A stretch of 64,000 nt of DNA from an uncultured Candidatus Saccharibacteria bacterium (GTDB lineage: Bacteria; Patescibacteriota; Saccharimonadia; Saccharimonadales; Saccharimonadaceae). A program made the translations under genes and the position numbers. Location: NCBI GenBank assembly GCA_946222005.1, contig CAMIHP010000003.1, positions 62,001-126,000 of the forward strand. Direction: 5' to 3'. Shown in pieces: positions 1-8,856 of the stretch. Position 1 is the first letter of the stretch. Each line of letters starts with the position of its first letter. The notes beneath the pieces are model-generated. The model did no database searches and was not told where the DNA came from. It worked only from the letters and a program-made list of their open reading frames with translations.

Positions 1-722
1 TTGACAATACGGAGCTTGGCAATACTAAGATTATGTAGCGCCTCCTTTTGCGGTGGGCGTCGATACTGAATGGGTTTAGTATAGGTCTGGTTGATGAGTC
101 GAGCAATATAGTCTATCATCTGGATGCCGTAGTGACTCTGCGGTTCAACCGGTACGATTTCTATTTTGTGACGAAACTGAGCCATTGGGCATCGCTGCTC
201 ATTGCTGAGTTGTGTGTGTAGATATTTTTCTATCTCACGAGCAGCCACTGCCTTCATTGTCTTATTGCTCACCACAATGCGCACATCGTCGTCATATTGC
301 AAAGCCCACTGCCTAATAAGACGGCATAAGATCCTCTGTCGTATCTTATGCCGCACATGTCGATTGTATTGATAGACTGATGACCATACCGTCTTATCGA
401 CAACTGTATAAGCAAGTCGATGATCTGCCCGTGCTGATAAGCTTGTAACAATGTGCCGCTGAGCGCGCTGCTTTATAAGAGATGGAATGCTATCATAAAA
501 TGAAGGATTCCTAGGGTTTTTATCTATATGCAGATAATTCCTATACTGCGTTTGGTTTGCTAATTGAAGTTGATGCATTGCAGATGCATTTACCCGCCGA
601 ATCAAATTCTTCATCCGTTTGATTGCTTTCTCATCATCAATCATCAGCGCTGCCATGACAAAGTAGGGCTCGTGGGAGCCAAAGCCTAGTGTACCGGACT
701 CGTCAATGCAGATTGTTTTCAT
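1..722 (-). CDS. DUF3800 domain protein (3' end beyond window)
   Basis: An open frame reads leftward from ATG at 722 to the window edge for 240 codons with no stop, so the C-terminus is missing. The N-terminus MKTICIDESGT carries the acidic D-E-S signature of DUF3800, and the Q-M-I-D-Y motif near residues 200-204 matches the family's C-terminal QxxDY. DUF3800 proteins are widespread, often on mobile or defence-associated DNA, and have no settled biochemical function; an RNase H-like nuclease role has been suggested. The ribosome-binding site is weak. The family call is good; the function is unknown. Confidence 0.75.
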   Translation of the reverse strand, partial: MKTICIDESGTLGFGSHEPYFVMAALMIDDEKAIKRMKNLIRRVNASAMHQLQLANQTQYRNYLHIDKNPRNPSFYDSIPSLIKQRAQRHIVTSLSARADHRLAYTVVDKTVWSSVYQYNRHVRHKIRQRILCRLIRQWALQYDDDVRIVVSNKTMKAVAAREIEKYLHTQLSNEQRCPMAQFRHKIEIVPVEPQSHYGIQMIDYIARLINQTYTKPIQYRRPPQKEALHNLSIAKLRIV

Positions 723-826
723 CTCGTATAATCCCTGTTTGGTATTATCCCTATAATAATACAAAGCAGCAACATGTGCAAACCCACTCCTGGCACTCTA
801 TGTTGCCATTAATCAAGAGCACCCAA

Positions 827-855
827 CAACCCCACACAATGATAGCGTGGGGTTG
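827..855 (-). terminator. Hairpin downstream of the first B-lectin gene
   Basis: CAACCCCAC (827-835) pairs with GTGGGGTTG (847-855) across an 11-nt loop, 24 nt past the stop of the gene ending at 880. No strong U tract follows, so terminator function is likely but not certain. Confidence 0.5.
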
Positions 856-879
856 CTTGTGTATACTGCGGGGCGCAGC

Positions 880-1764
880 TTAGTTGTCGAACGACGCGAC
901 AATATTCATATGACCAGTTGAGGTGCCGTCAGGGTTATTTACCCAGTTACTGACAAACATCCAACCATAGGTTGCCGAAATGTAGCGCGGCTTGTTTGGG
1001 TTGTAGCCGGGCGCCCAATCCACTTCGTCGATATCATTCATGGTGCGATCAGCCACAGTCATCCGCATGCCACCTCTGTCTTGTGGCTTGGTCGTAACGC
1101 GGCGTGAGGCCTGGAACCACTCTGGTGCTGGCTGAGCCTTGGCGCGCTTGTCCCACCAGTGCTGGCCGGGCTGGTTGATCTTAGTACCGCGGCGTGGCAA
1201 CGTCCAGTACCAGCTAGATGCCCACACAGCCTTGTTGTTCTTGTCGTACACGACGATATTGCGGTCATTCTGGAAGGCCAGACGTGCGCCCTTGCCCTGG
1301 GTATTGGATGACCACTGGGCAGCGCCGGTGTGGCTATAGAGTACTAAGTTGCCATCCTTTTGGAAGGTGAGAATGAATTCGCGGCCACCGCTGGTTTTGC
1401 CCGTCGTCAGGCAGAAGCTGCCTGGAGTAAAGTCGACAGTCTTGTTACCCCAGTTGAAACTAGCCGTGCGTTCATACACAGCCTTCGTCTTTTTATCATA
1501 ATACTCACCGCCACTCAGCTGCCAGTGGTAGGTGTCGAAAAATTCATTCTTGGGGCCGCCTGCAGCACCTAGGCCACGACCGTCCTCGGTTGTCTTCCAG
1601 TACTCGTATGAGTTCATGCTTTTGACCCGGCCGATCATTGCACTACACGTATTGCGAGCATCATTGATCTCGCGCTGGGTCGCACCAGCTTGTGCCCCAC
1701 CAAAGCACACCAATGCAGCCACAACTGCCGCACCGGCCAGCGGGTAGATTGCTAACTTTTTCAT
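880..1764 (-). CDS. Secreted B-lectin (bulb-type mannose-binding) domain protein
   Basis: This 294-residue protein starts at ATG 1764, 8 nt after AGGAG; a GTG at 1773 and ATG at 1770 overlap or crowd that site. Residues 1-27 form a signal peptide with AQA-type cleavage. Residues ~115-190 hold two QxDxNxVxY sugar-binding motifs (QKDGNLVLY and QNDRNIVVY) typical of B-lectin/GNA folds that bind mannose. The rest matches no domain I recognise. There is no anchor, so it is probably released or held non-covalently at the surface. It is a tandem paralog of the next gene (2024-2884). Binding to host or biofilm polysaccharide is inferred from the fold. Confidence 0.85.
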   Translation of the reverse strand: MKKLAIYPLAGAAVVAALVCFGGAQAGATQREINDARNTCSAMIGRVKSMNSYEYWKTTEDGRGLGAAGGPKNEFFDTYHWQLSGGEYYDKKTKAVYERTASFNWGNKTVDFTPGSFCLTTGKTSGGREFILTFQKDGNLVLYSHTGAAQWSSNTQGKGARLAFQNDRNIVVYDKNNKAVWASSWYWTLPRRGTKINQPGQHWWDKRAKAQPAPEWFQASRRVTTKPQDRGGMRMTVADRTMNDIDEVDWAPGYNPNKPRYISATYGWMFVSNWVNNPDGTSTGHMNIVASFDN

Positions 1765-1948
1765 TGTCATCACTCCTTTGTAGAGAAGAGTTAGGCTAAT
1801 ATATATGCCTGATTATAGCCAATGCATATAAAACAAAAAAGACACAAATGATGCACAATTGACAACTATCTGAGATAACTCTGTTTCTCTACACACAAAA
1901 ATACCACGCTCCCTCACCTCTCATCTCTGATTTAAACCATCCACCTAC

Positions 1949-1979
1949 CAAAACCCCGCACCATTATCTGATGCGGGGC
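1949..1979 (-). terminator. Rho-independent terminator after the second B-lectin gene
   Basis: CCCCGCA (1954-1960) pairs with TGCGGGG (1972-1978); on the minus strand the hairpin is followed by TTTT. It lies 45 nt past the stop of the gene ending at 2024. Confidence 0.75.
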
Positions 1980-2023
1980 TGGCGAACCAAGCGAGCTATT
2001 AGCCCACTCGCGACGAGCGTGAC

Positions 2024-2884
2024 TTAGTTATCAAACGTCCCAACGATGTTGACGTGGTTTCGTATGCCATCGCCTCGTGCTTCGTTGGTTACCACTACCG
2101 AGCCATAGGTAGCACGCTGTGGGTACTGTGGCGAGGCCCAGTTGGTCTCGGGGATACCCTCGATGGTGCGGTCGGTGGCACGCAGAGTGAGCACGCCAGT
2201 GTCTTGTGGCTTGGTTGTGGTGCGACGCGACGCATGAAACCACTCTGGTGTTTGCTGTGCCTTGCCATAGCCGTGCCACCAGCGCTGGCCAGGCTGAGCA
2301 ATCTTAGCACCGCGGCGTGGCGTGCTCCACTGCCAGCTTGATGCCCAGATGGCTTTGTCGTTCTTGTCGTACACGACGATATTGCGATCGCCCTGGAAGG
2401 CCAGGCGTGCACCCTTACCTTGAGTATTCGATGCCCACTGAGCCGTACCAGTGTGGCTGTAGAGTACTAAGTTGCCGTCCTTTTGGAAGGTAAGAAGAAG
2501 CTCGCGGCCACCCGTCGTCTTGCCACTACTCAGGCAGAAATTCCCTGGCGCAAAGTTGACTGTCTTGCTCCCCCAGACAAAGCGCCCGCTGTTGGCAAAT
2601 GATTCGTTAGATGCCCAGTCGTACACCTCTGTGCCGGCCACCACCCAGCCATGCTGCTGGCGAAAGCTGTTGGTTGCATCGGCGCTGTGATCCTCTGGGT
2701 AGCCCTCCGGCATCTTCCAGTAGGCATATGCATTGGCCGCTTTGACCTGCCCTACCACTGTACTACACGCCGCACGCGCTGCACTGAGCTCTTGCTCGGT
2801 AGCATGAGCTGGCGCACCACTCAGGCACACCATGGCTGCGACCACTGCCACGCCTGCCAGCGAATAGTTAATTAACTTCGTCAT
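2024..2884 (-). CDS. Secreted B-lectin domain protein, tandem paralog
   Basis: This 286-residue protein begins MTKLINYSLAG after a GGAGG site and has a signal peptide ending near APAHA. It aligns along most of its length with the protein at 880-1764, sharing the conserved Cys in the N-terminal helical part and both QxDxNxVxY motifs (QKDGNLVLY, QGDRNIVVY). The copies differ most at the C-terminus and in residues ~55-90, suggesting duplication then divergence of binding specificity. Each copy has its own downstream hairpin, so they are probably transcribed separately. Confidence 0.85.
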   Translation of the reverse strand: MTKLINYSLAGVAVVAAMVCLSGAPAHATEQELSAARAACSTVVGQVKAANAYAYWKMPEGYPEDHSADATNSFRQQHGWVVAGTEVYDWASNESFANSGRFVWGSKTVNFAPGNFCLSSGKTTGGRELLLTFQKDGNLVLYSHTGTAQWASNTQGKGARLAFQGDRNIVVYDKNDKAIWASSWQWSTPRRGAKIAQPGQRWWHGYGKAQQTPEWFHASRRTTTKPQDTGVLTLRATDRTIEGIPETNWASPQYPQRATYGSVVVTNEARGDGIRNHVNIVGTFDN

Positions 2885-3116
2885 ACACCCTCCTTTGTGT
2901 TAGGTTGTTGTGCCTCTAGTATACCCCACTATCTTCTGTTGTAATAGCCCAAAAGACCACCCCTTATTACCCCATCTCTGTAGCGGTGTAAAAACCACAT
3001 CGTGCTGTGGAAATCGCGTGGATAACTGCCCACACTGCGAGAATATACAGTGCTCTCTCGCCCTGGCAAAAATATGCATTATGCAGCGAGTCTTGCAAGA
3101 TTATGGGCCTAACCCC

Positions 3117-3146
3117 TTGCAAAAAACTAACCATAAGCGTTATAAT
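3117..3146 (+). promoter_or_regulatory. Sigma70-type promoter of the GH16 gene
   Basis: TTGCAA (3117-3122), an 18-nt spacer and TATAAT (3141-3146) place transcription start near 3153. This excludes upstream in-frame starts at 3007 and 3148 and supports the GTG start at 3190. Confidence 0.75.
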
Positions 3147-3189
3147 CATGCTCATAACGTTTTTAGACAAAAACAGGGGGGACAAAACG

Positions 3190-5886
3190 GTGATAAAAAA
3201 AGCAATTATTGTGCTTGCGGCACTTGGTAGTGTTGTGTTGCTTGCACTTCTCTATCATGGCACGACGCATGCCAACCAATGGGGTATGGTGTGGCACGAT
3301 GAGTTTACTGGCTCGGCCGTGTCTGGCGAGTGGGATATACTCAAGCAAAATACTGATAATCTGCGCAATACGCACCTCGCCTACAGCCCAAACAATCTCA
3401 AGGTCGCCAACAGCCATCTCGAGATTACCACGCAGCGCCACTGCGTGAGCAATTTGAACGAACCACTCACCAGTGCCAACATGAGTGAGCAGCCCTGCCC
3501 CAGCGGCACCACAACCCGCTACCTTAGTGGACGAGTCAAAAACAAGGGCAAGGTTGTGGACGGCACCAAGCCATTCCGGGCAGAAATTCGGGCGAAGTTT
3601 AATTGGAATGGCAAGCGTGGTACACGGCCATCGCTGTGGATGGTGAGTGGCAATACCCTGCAAAACTGCAACGACAACCCCAAGGCCAACGACCCCTATG
3701 GCGAGCTAGACATCATCGAGTGGTACTCATCCACACCAAATTACGCGTGGTCCACCACACACATGTCGTGCTACCACCATGGTGTCGATGCCAAATGGAA
3801 GACTGGCTGGCGGACGCGTGCCCTATCGCACAGTGGTGAGCACTATGCTGGTGCGCGGCCAGGCTCATTTGCGTACGAGTGGCACACCTGGGCAGTAGAG
3901 TATGATGGTACGACGGTCAAGTACTTTGTAGACGACCAACCCATCAAGGTATATCGCTACCATGTGAGCCCTACCGACGATGGCAACATCCTCCCCAGGA
4001 CGGATGCCGAGCCACTAACGAAGGTCGCCAGCCAGGAGAATATCAATGGTGCATTCCACCGTGGCTGGCAATTCATCCTCAACGACTACGTCGAGATTAG
4101 CAAAAACCTCAGCCCTATCGACCCATCTGAGCCATTCCCTACCCAGACGATGCTGATCGACTATGTGCGCGTCTTCCAAAAGGGTGCGGGTACGCAGCCA
4201 CCCGAGACGCCAGTGCCAGCAACCGGCACAAAATGGACCAAGCAGACTGCCGCTGGTGACCGCAAATGGTCTGCCCTTGCCAGCTCGGCTGATGGGAGCA
4301 AACTGGCAGCTGCCGCCTGGGGTGGCACAATCCACACCTCTCGCGACGGTGGCGCAACCTGGACGGAGCAGCCAAAGTCTGAGGTGCGCAACTGGGTGAG
4401 CATCGCAAGCTCGGCCGATGGGAGCAAGATTGCGGCACTCTACGACTGGGGCGGCTACATCATGACATCGCAAGACGGCGGTGCAACGTGGCACAAGCAC
4501 GCGATGAGTGGGTCGATCAACTGGATGTCGATCGCAAGCTCGGCTGATGGTAATAAGCTAGTGGCTGTCGCCAAGGATCACGTTATCTACACCTCGCGCG
4601 ATGGCGGTGCAACCTGGACGGAGCAGCCAAAGTCGGGCAGCCGCAAATGGCGCGCCGTCACAAGCTCGGCTGACGGCAACAAACTAGCCGCAGTCGTGGA
4701 AGGCGGTGCTATCTATACCTCCTTAGACGGCGGCAAGACCTGGACAGAACGCACCCAAGCTGGCAACCGCACCTGGACATCAATTGCCAGCTCGCCCGAT
4801 GGCACAAAGCTGGTCGCAACAGCTGCTGGTGGTAACGTCTACATCTCGACCAATGGTGGCGCGACGTGGACGGAGCACAGCGTGGACGGCCGGCACAACT
4901 GGACAGCGGCAACCATCTCGGCCGATGGCAGCACCCTCGCTGCAACAGCTGGCGGTGGTGGTTATATCTACGTATCGACCGACGGCGGTGCAACGTGGGT
5001 GGCTCAGACGTCGCCTGGCGTGCCCAACTGGTCAGCCCTTGCCAGCTCGACCGATGGAAGCAAGCTAATAGCTGCTGCCTACGGTGGCATGATATATACC
5101 ACCACTCCACCGGTAGATGATCGCACACTGGCCACTGCCGAAGCTGCTGTGGCCCGAGCCGAAGCCAGCAAGAACCCAGCAGACATTGCTACTGCCCAAG
5201 CTCGCATTGCTGCCGTTAAGGACGCACGCAAACAAGCCGCCCTCCAGGCTCGACTCAACGCCATCACATCAGCCCCATCCACACCAACACCCAAGCAGCC
5301 GAAGCAGCCAAATCAGCCAACCAACTCAACTACCATTACCCAGCCACACGGCGGTGCGGTATCACTCGCTACGGCCGGCAAACCGTGCAGCCACATTGCC
5401 TCAGCCGAGCCAGCAACCGCCCCCGCGCAGTACCAAGGCCGGGTTCTGCGCAACAGCGTGCGCTTCACCATCACCTGTACTGGGCAGACCGCTCACACTG
5501 GCTACACCACCCATGTAGCACTCACACTAAGCCAGCACTACCGCGACCCAAGCCGCCTCACCGTGCTCAAGCTGGCCAAAGGTGGCTCAGTCATCGAAGA
5601 CATCACAAACCGGATCAACTTTGGCACAAACCCGAGCGGCACACGCACAACAATTGCCTACGATGTGACCGACGGCGGCTTTGGTGACGAAGATGGCACT
5701 GCCAATGGTACAATCCTCGACCCCATCGCCATCTACGAAGATACATCGCACACTGGCTCTACCAGCAACTCATCGCGCCCTAGTGGCCTCCTTGCCAACA
5801 CTGGCGACAGCCTCTTCCCCACCGCCCTCGCTGCAATTGCACTGGGCAGCGGCGGGGTGTGGATGCTCCGCAGGCGGCGCTCGTAG
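3190..5886 (+). CDS. GH16 glycoside hydrolase fused to seven Asp-box repeats, choice-of-anchor U region and LANTG anchor
   Basis: GTG 3190 follows a G-rich ribosome-binding site by 8 nt; the protein has 898 residues. In order: signal peptide (1-28); GH16 domain (~30-270) with the catalytic signature GELDIIE (nucleophile E172, D174, acid/base E177), typical of beta-1,3/1,4-glucanases; seven ~42-residue repeats (~348-637) with SxDGGxTW Asp boxes, fitting a seven-bladed beta-propeller; an Ala-rich helix (~640-690); a Pro/Thr linker; a region with the DGGFGDEDGTANG motif of choice-of-anchor U domains; then LANTG, a hydrophobic stretch and RRRRS. LANTG replaces LPXTG, implying sortase attachment; no sortase is in the window. 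It probably degrades or binds beta-glucans at the surface. Confidence 0.9.
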   Translation: MIKKAIIVLAALGSVVLLALLYHGTTHANQWGMVWHDEFTGSAVSGEWDILKQNTDNLRNTHLAYSPNNLKVANSHLEITTQRHCVSNLNEPLTSANMSEQPCPSGTTTRYLSGRVKNKGKVVDGTKPFRAEIRAKFNWNGKRGTRPSLWMVSGNTLQNCNDNPKANDPYGELDIIEWYSSTPNYAWSTTHMSCYHHGVDAKWKTGWRTRALSHSGEHYAGARPGSFAYEWHTWAVEYDGTTVKYFVDDQPIKVYRYHVSPTDDGNILPRTDAEPLTKVASQENINGAFHRGWQFILNDYVEISKNLSPIDPSEPFPTQTMLIDYVRVFQKGAGTQPPETPVPATGTKWTKQTAAGDRKWSALASSADGSKLAAAAWGGTIHTSRDGGATWTEQPKSEVRNWVSIASSADGSKIAALYDWGGYIMTSQDGGATWHKHAMSGSINWMSIASSADGNKLVAVAKDHVIYTSRDGGATWTEQPKSGSRKWRAVTSSADGNKLAAVVEGGAIYTSLDGGKTWTERTQAGNRTWTSIASSPDGTKLVATAAGGNVYISTNGGATWTEHSVDGRHNWTAATISADGSTLAATAGGGGYIYVSTDGGATWVAQTSPGVPNWSALASSTDGSKLIAAAYGGMIYTTTPPVDDRTLATAEAAVARAEASKNPADIATAQARIAAVKDARKQAALQARLNAITSAPSTPTPKQPKQPNQPTNSTTITQPHGGAVSLATAGKPCSHIASAEPATAPAQYQGRVLRNSVRFTITCTGQTAHTGYTTHVALTLSQHYRDPSRLTVLKLAKGGSVIEDITNRINFGTNPSGTRTTIAYDVTDGGFGDEDGTANGTILDPIAIYEDTSHTGSTSNSSRPSGLLANTGDSLFPTALAAIALGSGGVWMLRRRRS

Positions 5887-5913
5887 CGCACTACTACCCC
5901 ACACAGGTGCACC

Positions 5914-5951
5914 TCGGCTTGGATACTATGCTATCCAAGCCGATTTCTTTT
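5914..5951 (+). terminator. Terminator of the GH16 gene
   Basis: TCGGCTTGGATA (5914-5925) pairs perfectly with TATCCAAGCCGA (5932-5943) over a 6-nt loop and is followed by TTTCTTTT. Confidence 0.9.
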
Positions 5952-6464
5952 GCTCTTCTGCTGCGCCTGGCGAGAGTATCAGATTCGTCACTATTATGTA
6001 TAGTTACAATATACGCGACACACGGCAATGCCCCAGCGGCAACTGCAGGCTATTCGCCAGTGTGGCGGCTTGCAGACCCTCTGGTGCGTGGCTCAATGCT
6101 CTTACCCCCCTTCTTTATACTACTTGGGGAGATATAGCCGCGCGAGACAGCCCCTACTACAAGCCACGGTCGCGGCCATGACGCCATACTACAGAGCAAA
6201 TAAACCCTATTAGAAGCGCGCTCCTGCAGGCTTTTGCATATTGTTATTACGTATGCTCGGGGCATCTCTACGGCGCATAAATGCCGGAGAAGGAGGCAAA
6301 ATATACACCAGTACCAACCTCCTAGAGGCCACTTGCTCATCTCACCCCTCACCTTCTCTCTGCAGAAGATTACTGCAAAAGGCCTGGCATTAGCCACATA
6401 GCCTAGCCCACACCACCGTTCGCTCTACTCAAGAAGTAGACCACTCTCCTTATGCGTCTGCCAA
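5952..6464 (+). other. Intergenic stretch with no gene recognised
   Basis: About 510 nt lie between two convergent terminators. A 115-codon minus-strand frame (6050-6397) has no ribosome-binding site and unconvincing composition, so it is not called. Short GC-rich inverted repeats occur (for example around 6133-6179). No tRNA or known RNA signature was seen. Confidence 0.4.
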
Positions 6465-6501
6465 CCAAAAAAGAGAAAGGCATACTGTATGCCTTTCTCT
6501 T
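6465..6501 (-). terminator. Terminator of the propeller protein gene
   Basis: AAGAGAAAGGCATAC (6471-6485) pairs perfectly with its complement at 6487-6501. Read on the minus strand it ends in a run of T. Confidence 0.9.
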
Positions 6502-6529
6502 GGGTATAGAGACGCTGCGGTGCAGTGCT

Positions 6530-8080
6530 CTAGTTCTTGCGGCTCTTGACGAACCAGAAGCTCCCGGCGCCAAGACCACTGGCTGCGAGTGCAGCGACAA
6601 GCCATACACTGTCACCAGTGTCAGCGAGAGCTGGACCTTCGTGCTTAGCAGGAGCGGCAGCCTCTGCTGCTGGTTTAGCTGCAGGTGCTGGGTTGGCTGC
6701 TGGAGCCGGCTCTTCTGCTGGTGCAGGTTCTACGGCTGGCTCAGCTGGAGCTGGATTTGCAGGCGCGGGTGTAGCAGGTGCCGGATTGGCAGGTGCCGGG
6801 GTAGCTGGAGCTGGGGTTGCGGGCGCAGGTGTGGCCGGAGCGGGTGTAGCAGGCGCAGGGGTAGCTGGAGCTGGGGTTGCTGGGGCCGGAGTCGCAGGTG
6901 CGGGCGTCGCTGGAGCGGGTGTAGCTGGTGCTGGAGTGGCCGGAGCAGGTGTAGCGGGCGCAGGATTTGCAGGGGCCGGGGTAGCGGGAGCTGGGTTAGC
7001 TGGAGCTGGATTTGCGGGCGCTGGGTTGGCCGGAGCTGGCTGCACAACTGGCTTGTCCTTAGCTGTTGCTGTGTTGATGTTGCCACCGTTGAGTGCTGCA
7101 GCGAGGTTAGCACCGTCGTTCGACATAACAACAGCCGACCACGCACCGGTAGCAGCGCTGTCATTTTCCATCCAGGTTGCACCACCGTCATCTGAAGTGT
7201 AGATCTTGCCACCATTGACGGTTGCAGCAAGCTTCATACCATCAGCCGAGCTCGCGATTGATGTCCACTTCTGTGGGGTTGATGCAGCCTGCTCTTTCCA
7301 GGTGACGCCACCGTCTGTTGAGGTGTGAATCTTACCACCGTTGACTGTCGCAGCGAGCTTCATACCATCGGCCGAGCTCGCGATTGATGTCCACTTCTGA
7401 GTGCCAGCGGCTGCTTGCTCTGTCCAGGTGACACCGCTGTCCGTCGAGGTGTAGACAACGCCGTCGGCAACAGTCGCAGCAAGCTTGGTGCCGTCTGCTG
7501 AGCCAGCGATCGATGTCCACTTCTTCGCACCTGGGTTGGCTTGCTCTTTCCAGCTTGCGCCAGAGTTGGTGGAGGTAAATACCCCACGGTTGGTTGCCAC
7601 AGCGGCGAGCTTGGTGCCGTCTGCCGAGCTAGTAACAGACACCCAGTCTCCAGCAGCTCCTGGGAGACCATTTTTCGTCCAGGTAGCACCTGAGTCATTT
7701 GAGGTGTACATGTAGCCACCCCATTGGTAAAAGGCAGCGATCTTACTACCATCGGCCGAGCTGGCAAGAGCCGTCCACTTTTGTGGAGCGGCAAGACCAG
7801 TTATTGGTCGTTCCATCCAGGTGACACCACTGTCTGTCGAGGTGTAGACATTCCCGACATTCACTGCTGCAACGAGCTTGGTGCCGTCTGTCGAGCCAGC
7901 CATTGCCGACCAGTTCTTTACACCAGAGCCAGCTTGCTCCTTCCAAGCTACCTCTTGGGCAGCCCGTGTAGGCTGGGCAAACAATGCCACCATGGCAGCT
8001 ACCGCCACCAGGCACCCAGCCTGAGACACACGCGTCAGTGTTCTCCATTTATTATGTTTTGCTTGCCTGAGTTCCCTCAT
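6530..8080 (-). CDS. Cell-wall-anchored seven-repeat Asp-box protein with Pro-Ala stalk
   Basis: ATG 8080 lies 8 nt after GGAGG; an in-frame start at 8110 overlaps or precedes that site. The 516-residue protein has a signal peptide (~1-40), seven ~42-residue repeats (~45-345) of the form W-S/T-(S/A)xADGxKLAA...YTSxDSGxTW, then a ~110-residue PAPATPAPA stalk, and a C-terminal LADTG motif, hydrophobic segment and KSRKN tail. The repeats match those of the GH16 protein (3190-5886) in sequence and number but there is no catalytic domain. It looks like a surface adhesin or scaffold on a rigid stalk. Two adjacent repeats (about 7200-7400) are nearly identical in DNA, indicating recent duplication. 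Confidence 0.85.
   Translation of the reverse strand: MRELRQAKHNKWRTLTRVSQAGCLVAVAAMVALFAQPTRAAQEVAWKEQAGSGVKNWSAMAGSTDGTKLVAAVNVGNVYTSTDSGVTWMERPITGLAAPQKWTALASSADGSKIAAFYQWGGYMYTSNDSGATWTKNGLPGAAGDWVSVTSSADGTKLAAVATNRGVFTSTNSGASWKEQANPGAKKWTSIAGSADGTKLAATVADGVVYTSTDSGVTWTEQAAAGTQKWTSIASSADGMKLAATVNGGKIHTSTDGGVTWKEQAASTPQKWTSIASSADGMKLAATVNGGKIYTSDDGGATWMENDSAATGAWSAVVMSNDGANLAAALNGGNINTATAKDKPVVQPAPANPAPANPAPANPAPATPAPANPAPATPAPATPAPATPAPATPAPATPAPATPAPATPAPATPAPATPAPATPAPATPAPANPAPATPAPANPAPAEPAVEPAPAEEPAPAANPAPAAKPAAEAAAPAKHEGPALADTGDSVWLVAALAASGLGAGSFWFVKSRKN
6760..7040 (-). repeat. Pro-Ala stalk-coding tandem repeat
   Basis: Degenerate 12-15-nt units encode alternating PAPAT/PAPAN. Codon-level variation among units argues for selection on the peptide, while the tract remains prone to length change by slippage. 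Confidence 0.85.
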
Positions 8081-8204
8081 GCAATAACCCTCCTTTTTGT
8101 TGTGAAACACAACACCTTAAATATAACGTTCGCATTATATCACTATTGTGCTTATGGTAACAAGGGGTATGTTGGGCGATGATTGGTGTATATTTCGCTA
8201 TGTG

Positions 8205-8795
8205 CTACGAGTGGTGATATTTGTCGTTGTTACTGGAGCTGTATTTGGTAGCAATCCACCGCACCATATGGTATACCGCAAACCCCACTACGAGCAGCAG
8301 CGATAGATACACGAGTACGAATTTTGCCCTAGTCGCTATAGTTGTACTAGCCACCAGTGCTGGGTGCGCAAGTGACGGAAATTGGCTCAGCATAAGAGCA
8401 AAAACTACATTCTCCCACCAGTCGCAAGCAGCAGCCACCACAGGCAGCACAACTATCCACCGAGCCCAGCTCAGCTTCCGCCGCAGCGAGAGGCGTCGAA
8501 CAAAAAACGCCAATGTGCAAGCATAAAACACCGCATAGATAACTGCATAACAGGCGTCGATCGGCAAAAAGATATCGAGATACGCGCTTCTACCAGCCTC
8601 ACCCAGAGCGGCCAATGTATGGTTGATGTGGGCGGCATTGTTGCCAAAGTTAAGGTCAAGAATCGCCGCACCGCCAGACACCTGCGACACATACCAAGCC
8701 GCCTGTCGCATCGCAGCCATACCAAGGAGAAAAATTACCAGCAGTCCCCCAATATGGCGAAGCTTTACCGCTTGAATACGACGAGTTATATGCAT
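8205..8795 (-). CDS. Four-helix multi-pass membrane protein, unknown function
   Basis: This 196-residue protein has about four hydrophobic segments (near residues 15-30, 75-100, 110-130 and 155-180) and a conserved-looking D-W-W-E-N motif at the start of the third-to-fourth loop. The C-terminus is hydrophilic (KYSSSNNDKYHHS). I do not recognise the family. It lies between the propeller protein and a CPBP protease on the same strand. Confidence 0.65.
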   Translation of the reverse strand: MHITRRIQAVKLRHIGGLLVIFLLGMAAMRQAAWYVSQVSGGAAILDLNFGNNAAHINHTLAALGEAGRSAYLDIFLPIDACYAVIYAVFYACTLAFFVRRLSLRRKLSWARWIVVLPVVAAACDWWENVVFALMLSQFPSLAHPALVASTTIATRAKFVLVYLSLLLVVGFAVYHMVRWIATKYSSSNNDKYHHS

Positions 8796-8856
8796 GATTT
8801 TATTATACCTCTATAGTAGTTTAGCGGAATCGACCCTCCTGGATGAGACAGTCCGC

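Noticed and set aside
3007..3189. 61-codon N-terminal extension of the GH16 protein
   Set aside because: It lies largely upstream of the predicted transcription start (~3153) and lacks a ribosome-binding site, while GTG 3190 has both a G-rich site and a signal peptide right after it.
5952..6464. RNase P RNA, tmRNA or tRNA in the 500-nt gap
   Set aside because: None of the conserved core sequences was found on either strand.
6760..7040. Tandem repeats considered as a CRISPR array
   Set aside because: There are no unique spacers of constant length; the repeats are in frame and encode a Pro-Ala stalk.
6452..7202. Two long plus-strand frames (Gly/Cys/Arg- and Gly/Ala-rich) opposite the Pro-Ala repeat
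   Set aside because: They are antisense translations of the repeat tract and have no promoter or ribosome-binding site.
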